This document shows, one piece after another, positions 61,595 to 64,000 of a DNA stretch of 64,000 nt (position 1 is its first letter; every line of letters begins with the position of its first letter). Made by a program: the position numbers and the translations under genes. This DNA comes from Molanna angustata (taxonomy: Eukaryota > Arthropoda > Insecta > Trichoptera > Molannidae). The notes under the pieces are model-generated. The model saw only the letters and a list, made by a program, of their open reading frames with translations. It was not told the DNA's origin and ran no database searches. Where the stretch lies: assembly GCA_963576475.1 (NCBI GenBank), contig OY754967.1, forward strand, positions 27,882,595 through 27,946,594, written 5' to 3'.

Positions 61595-62180
61595 AGAGAG
61601 CAGGAGAAAAATGTGTTAAATACTTCATCAAATTCTTGGTACTTGGATCTTAGCATTATAATATCTTATTTATTTTATTTATAAATACACTCGGCAGAGG
61701 AGCAATTGATTTCAATTCGATTCTCATGCAAATTTTGCCAGATAGAGATAGATAATATGCTAGATAGAGAAATATAGGTAGATTAAACGGGACATATATA
61801 AATTTAAGCTTATCAATTTATAATTTATTTCCAATCACATTCTCTTTTTAAGGCAATTTTTTATCAATCACAAGTTTTTATCTCTTTTTTTATTCGGCTT
61901 ATTCCTTTTTAAACCTAAAACCATCTTATTTACTTTTATGGACATTACCTTATTCATTATAACTAATGTATTTCTTTGATTTATATAAAGGGTGTCTCAA
62001 TAAGAGTGCACTATTTAATATCAAAATAAAAACACGTATTCATTGAGTAAGTTGTGATATTTTTATTGCATTGTAAAGTAGACATGTTCCGGTTAACTAT
62101 GGAATAAAATATCCAGCAAATGGCCCCCGTAGCTCTGATAACAGGCATTACTCTTTTATCTGTATCTCACCGATGACGCG

Positions 62181-62390
62181 TTAGATCTCGGCCTTGAGCT
62201 CAGGAATTGTTTTTGGTTTATTTGTATATACACAGGATTTAACAAAACCTAAAAGAAAGATATCACACGGGGTTAAATCGCGTGATCTTTGTGTCCAGTT
62301 GACATCAGAATTTCGTGAGATGATTTCTGGAAATATGCGCGATGAAACCAAAATCCCCACCAGACAGTTACCTACTCGTTGTGGTTGCAT
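62181..62390 (-). pseudogene. Mariner-type transposase, C-terminal fragment
   Basis: The frame reads MQPQRVGNCLVGILVSS, then 'NWTQRSRDLTPCDIFLLGFV' and 'NKPKTIPELKAEI'. The third catalytic Asp lies in the SxDLTPxD motif, as in the IS630-Tc1-mariner superfamily. The stop after ELKAEI comes early: in-frame codons beyond it still read RVIGEIQ, a further stop and LRGPFAGYFIP, like the family's end. The region with the second catalytic Asp (HDNA-like) is missing. Confidence 0.8.
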
Positions 62391-62533
62391 TGTTTCTCGG
62401 CCTGGATCACGTGAGGATTATCTGAGTCCCAAATTTGACAGTTTTGTTTATTCACTAAGTCATTCTGATGGAAATGCGCTTCATCAATGAAGATAATTTT
62501 TGTCGAAAAATATCTCCATGTGTTTTCATAATT
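62372..62533 (-). pseudogene. Mariner-type transposase, central fragment
   Basis: The minus-strand frame reads TWRYFSTKIIFIDEAHF, then HQNDLVNKQNCQIWDSDNP and 'HVIQAEKQ', matching the family pattern 'IIFSDEAHF..NG.VNKQN.R.W..ENP.v'. It contains the first catalytic Asp (DEAHF). A stop at 62372-62374 and a frame change separate it from the C-terminal fragment, which overlaps it by a few codons. Confidence 0.8.
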
Positions 62534-62683
62534 CTTATGTATTTTTCTTTTGTGTAGCCCTCCATTTTCAATAATCGGAACAATCGTAGGTGACAGCTGT
62601 CAAATTTCAGAGTTGCCCCTTGCACGAAAAAAAAAATGACACAATATTTAAAAAGTGCACTCTTATTGAGACACCCTTTAGTA

Positions 62684-64000
62684 TTTAGTTTTTATTTAGG
62701 TACATAAAAGAGATTTTGATGTATGGGATACATTTAAGTCCCTACATATACATACTACATACATATATCCATATAACTATATTTTTCCTATAAAGTTTAT
62801 TTCGATGTAGGTAATGGTATGGCTGATTTAAGAGGCAATACACATTGTATTTTCTATAAATCCTCTCTTATTTTCACGTGGATAAGTAATCATTGTGCAC
62901 TGAAGCGAAATTGCAATAAAAGAAAATCACATTTGAACTTTGATCAAAGGAAATAGACTTTTTCTTGCGATACACTGAATCGAAAAAATCGGATCATATT
63001 CAATATTCATTCATATCTTCAGTATTGAAAAATAACTTTAATATAAAAGTAAGTTCTCATTTTTTTTAATTAAAATATTCAACATGTATTATTTAAAGAG
63101 TCCACGATACAGTCGTAACTATTATTACCAAGGATGTTTTCACGACATTTTAAATGATTCAAAAATTAAGGACGTTTTTGTCATATCGATTTTTGTGCCC
63201 ACATATACTGTTTTCATTTCACAATATACAAAATATATTTAAGCAAATAAGTTGGTGTGAAAAAATATATTTAAATAAATACATTTTTGGTGTGTTTTAT
63301 TTATTTTTTCAAATTTCTTTATTTTATTTATTCAGGTAAACTTTCTTGAGATTGTTTATTTACCAACTGAAAAAAAAGTCAAAAAAAGAATGATAGGAAT
63401 AACGGATATACTCAACAATAATAAGAAGAGGAAGTCTAATAATTCCTTCATATTATAATAAGAAAAGAAATGTTATGAGAAGATCTTTGTGCTTAAATAA
63501 TAAACGTTAGTGGTTTAATAAAAGCCGAAAGTTTATTTTTAGAGCTTTTGCCAACAAAGTTGTAATTGCTGAAATGATCGTTGAAATTCTTTGGAAAATG
63601 TCATAACAGGACGATGACGAACTTTGTGAATGTTGTTTGGTTCATTGTTCACTTAAGTATAGATATAAAAAAATAATGTACTTATTTAATCTTGTGAAAT
63701 TTACTTTTTACTATTGTAGTCTTGTAATAATGTTTGTATTTGACATTTTTTATGAAATAAAACAATATCAATCAATGTGTCAATTAACCACAAAACAGTG
63801 TCAATTAACCACAAAAAAGTTAGTTTTCTCTAGAAATGAAGGAACATGTCGTTAAATAAACCTCCCATAATAGAGTGATGGATCGTAGCCACTGTCTGAA
63901 GAATGGTTCAGGAGGAAGAAAATGTGATGGTATATGTACATATGTATGTATCTATTTATCAATATTTTTTTAACATATTATGAATATGTACTTGTCAAAC
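62684..64000. other. AT-rich DNA, no gene seen
   Basis: A 20-base direct duplication ('tgtcaattaaccacaaaa' type) lies at about 63777-63818. No recognised gene or family repeat. Confidence 0.55.

Larger units (their letters stand above)
61986..62680 (-). mobile_element. Tc1/mariner-type relic, 691 bp, TIR-bounded
   Basis: Ends at 61988 and 62678 are perfect 25-base inverted repeats beginning 'aagggtgtctcaataagagt', flanked by TA on both sides (61986-61987, 62679-62680), the mariner target duplication. Inside, the minus strand carries two transposase fragments in different frames. The middle of the gene is deleted, so this is a non-autonomous derivative that may still have functional ends. Confidence 0.9.

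Noticed and set aside
62194..62490. 98-codon plus-strand frame
   Set aside because: It is antisense to the mariner transposase fragments.

Overview
The window is AT-rich, gene-poor DNA from an animal nuclear genome, most likely an insect. The evidence is the mix of repeats: several non-LTR retrotransposon (LINE) families, three tRNA-derived SINE families, a Penelope-like element remnant, a Tc1/mariner-type relic, MITE-like foldbacks, long (TA)n microsatellites and A/T-rich linkers. Frequent short 'taggtacctac'-type motifs would suit Lepidoptera or Hemiptera, but I cannot name the order. I see no convincing host protein-coding gene, no rRNA and no functional tRNA. The real coding sequence is transposon remains. 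Most other open frames are chance frames in AT-rich or periodic DNA, or lie antisense to LINEs.

Layout. 0-6 kb: LINE remnants (a possible tail at 0.4 kb, an RTE-like C-terminus at 3 kb, another at 4.6 kb, and a CR1-like reverse transcriptase with a frameshift at 5.0-5.8 kb). 6-9 kb: dispersed repeat Y, a GC-elevated patch and the first TTAA-flanked foldback. 9-15 kb: repeat Z copies and the longest transposon frame, a LINE reverse-transcriptase C-terminus at 13.7-14.5 kb (minus). 15-24 kb: SINEs, an RNase H remnant, an almost perfect 30-bp array of about 19 units, and a SINE split by a 266-bp hairpin element with a 14-bp target duplication. 24-31 kb: a TTAA foldback nested in repeat X, a Penelope-like tail, a 5'-inverted (twin-primed) RTE-like insertion with a perfect 12-bp duplication, another RTE-like piece and a complete SINE. 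31-43 kb: repeats X and Y, a Harbinger-like MITE, a 28-bp array broken by a LINE tail, and a ~105-bp tandem duplication. 43-56 kb: weak small frames, a GC-rich triplicate, the third TTAA foldback, a SINE/X mosaic and a second hairpin element. 56.5-57.1 kb: two (TA)n tracts around a perfect 64-bp inverted repeat whose loop carries a hammerhead-ribozyme-like motif. 57-64 kb: SINE in repeat Y, a GC-elevated non-repetitive block at 59.4-59.95 kb, a 49-codon small frame and a TIR-bounded mariner relic.

The elements form a nested community. LINEs and SINEs share (AAAT)n tails, and one SINE shares a 3' hairpin with the CR1-like LINE, which suggests that LINE machinery moved the SINE. The most novel-looking signals are the retroposed hairpins, the hammerhead-like inverted repeat inside (TA)n, the TTAA foldbacks, and the minisatellite amplified from inside a dispersed element.
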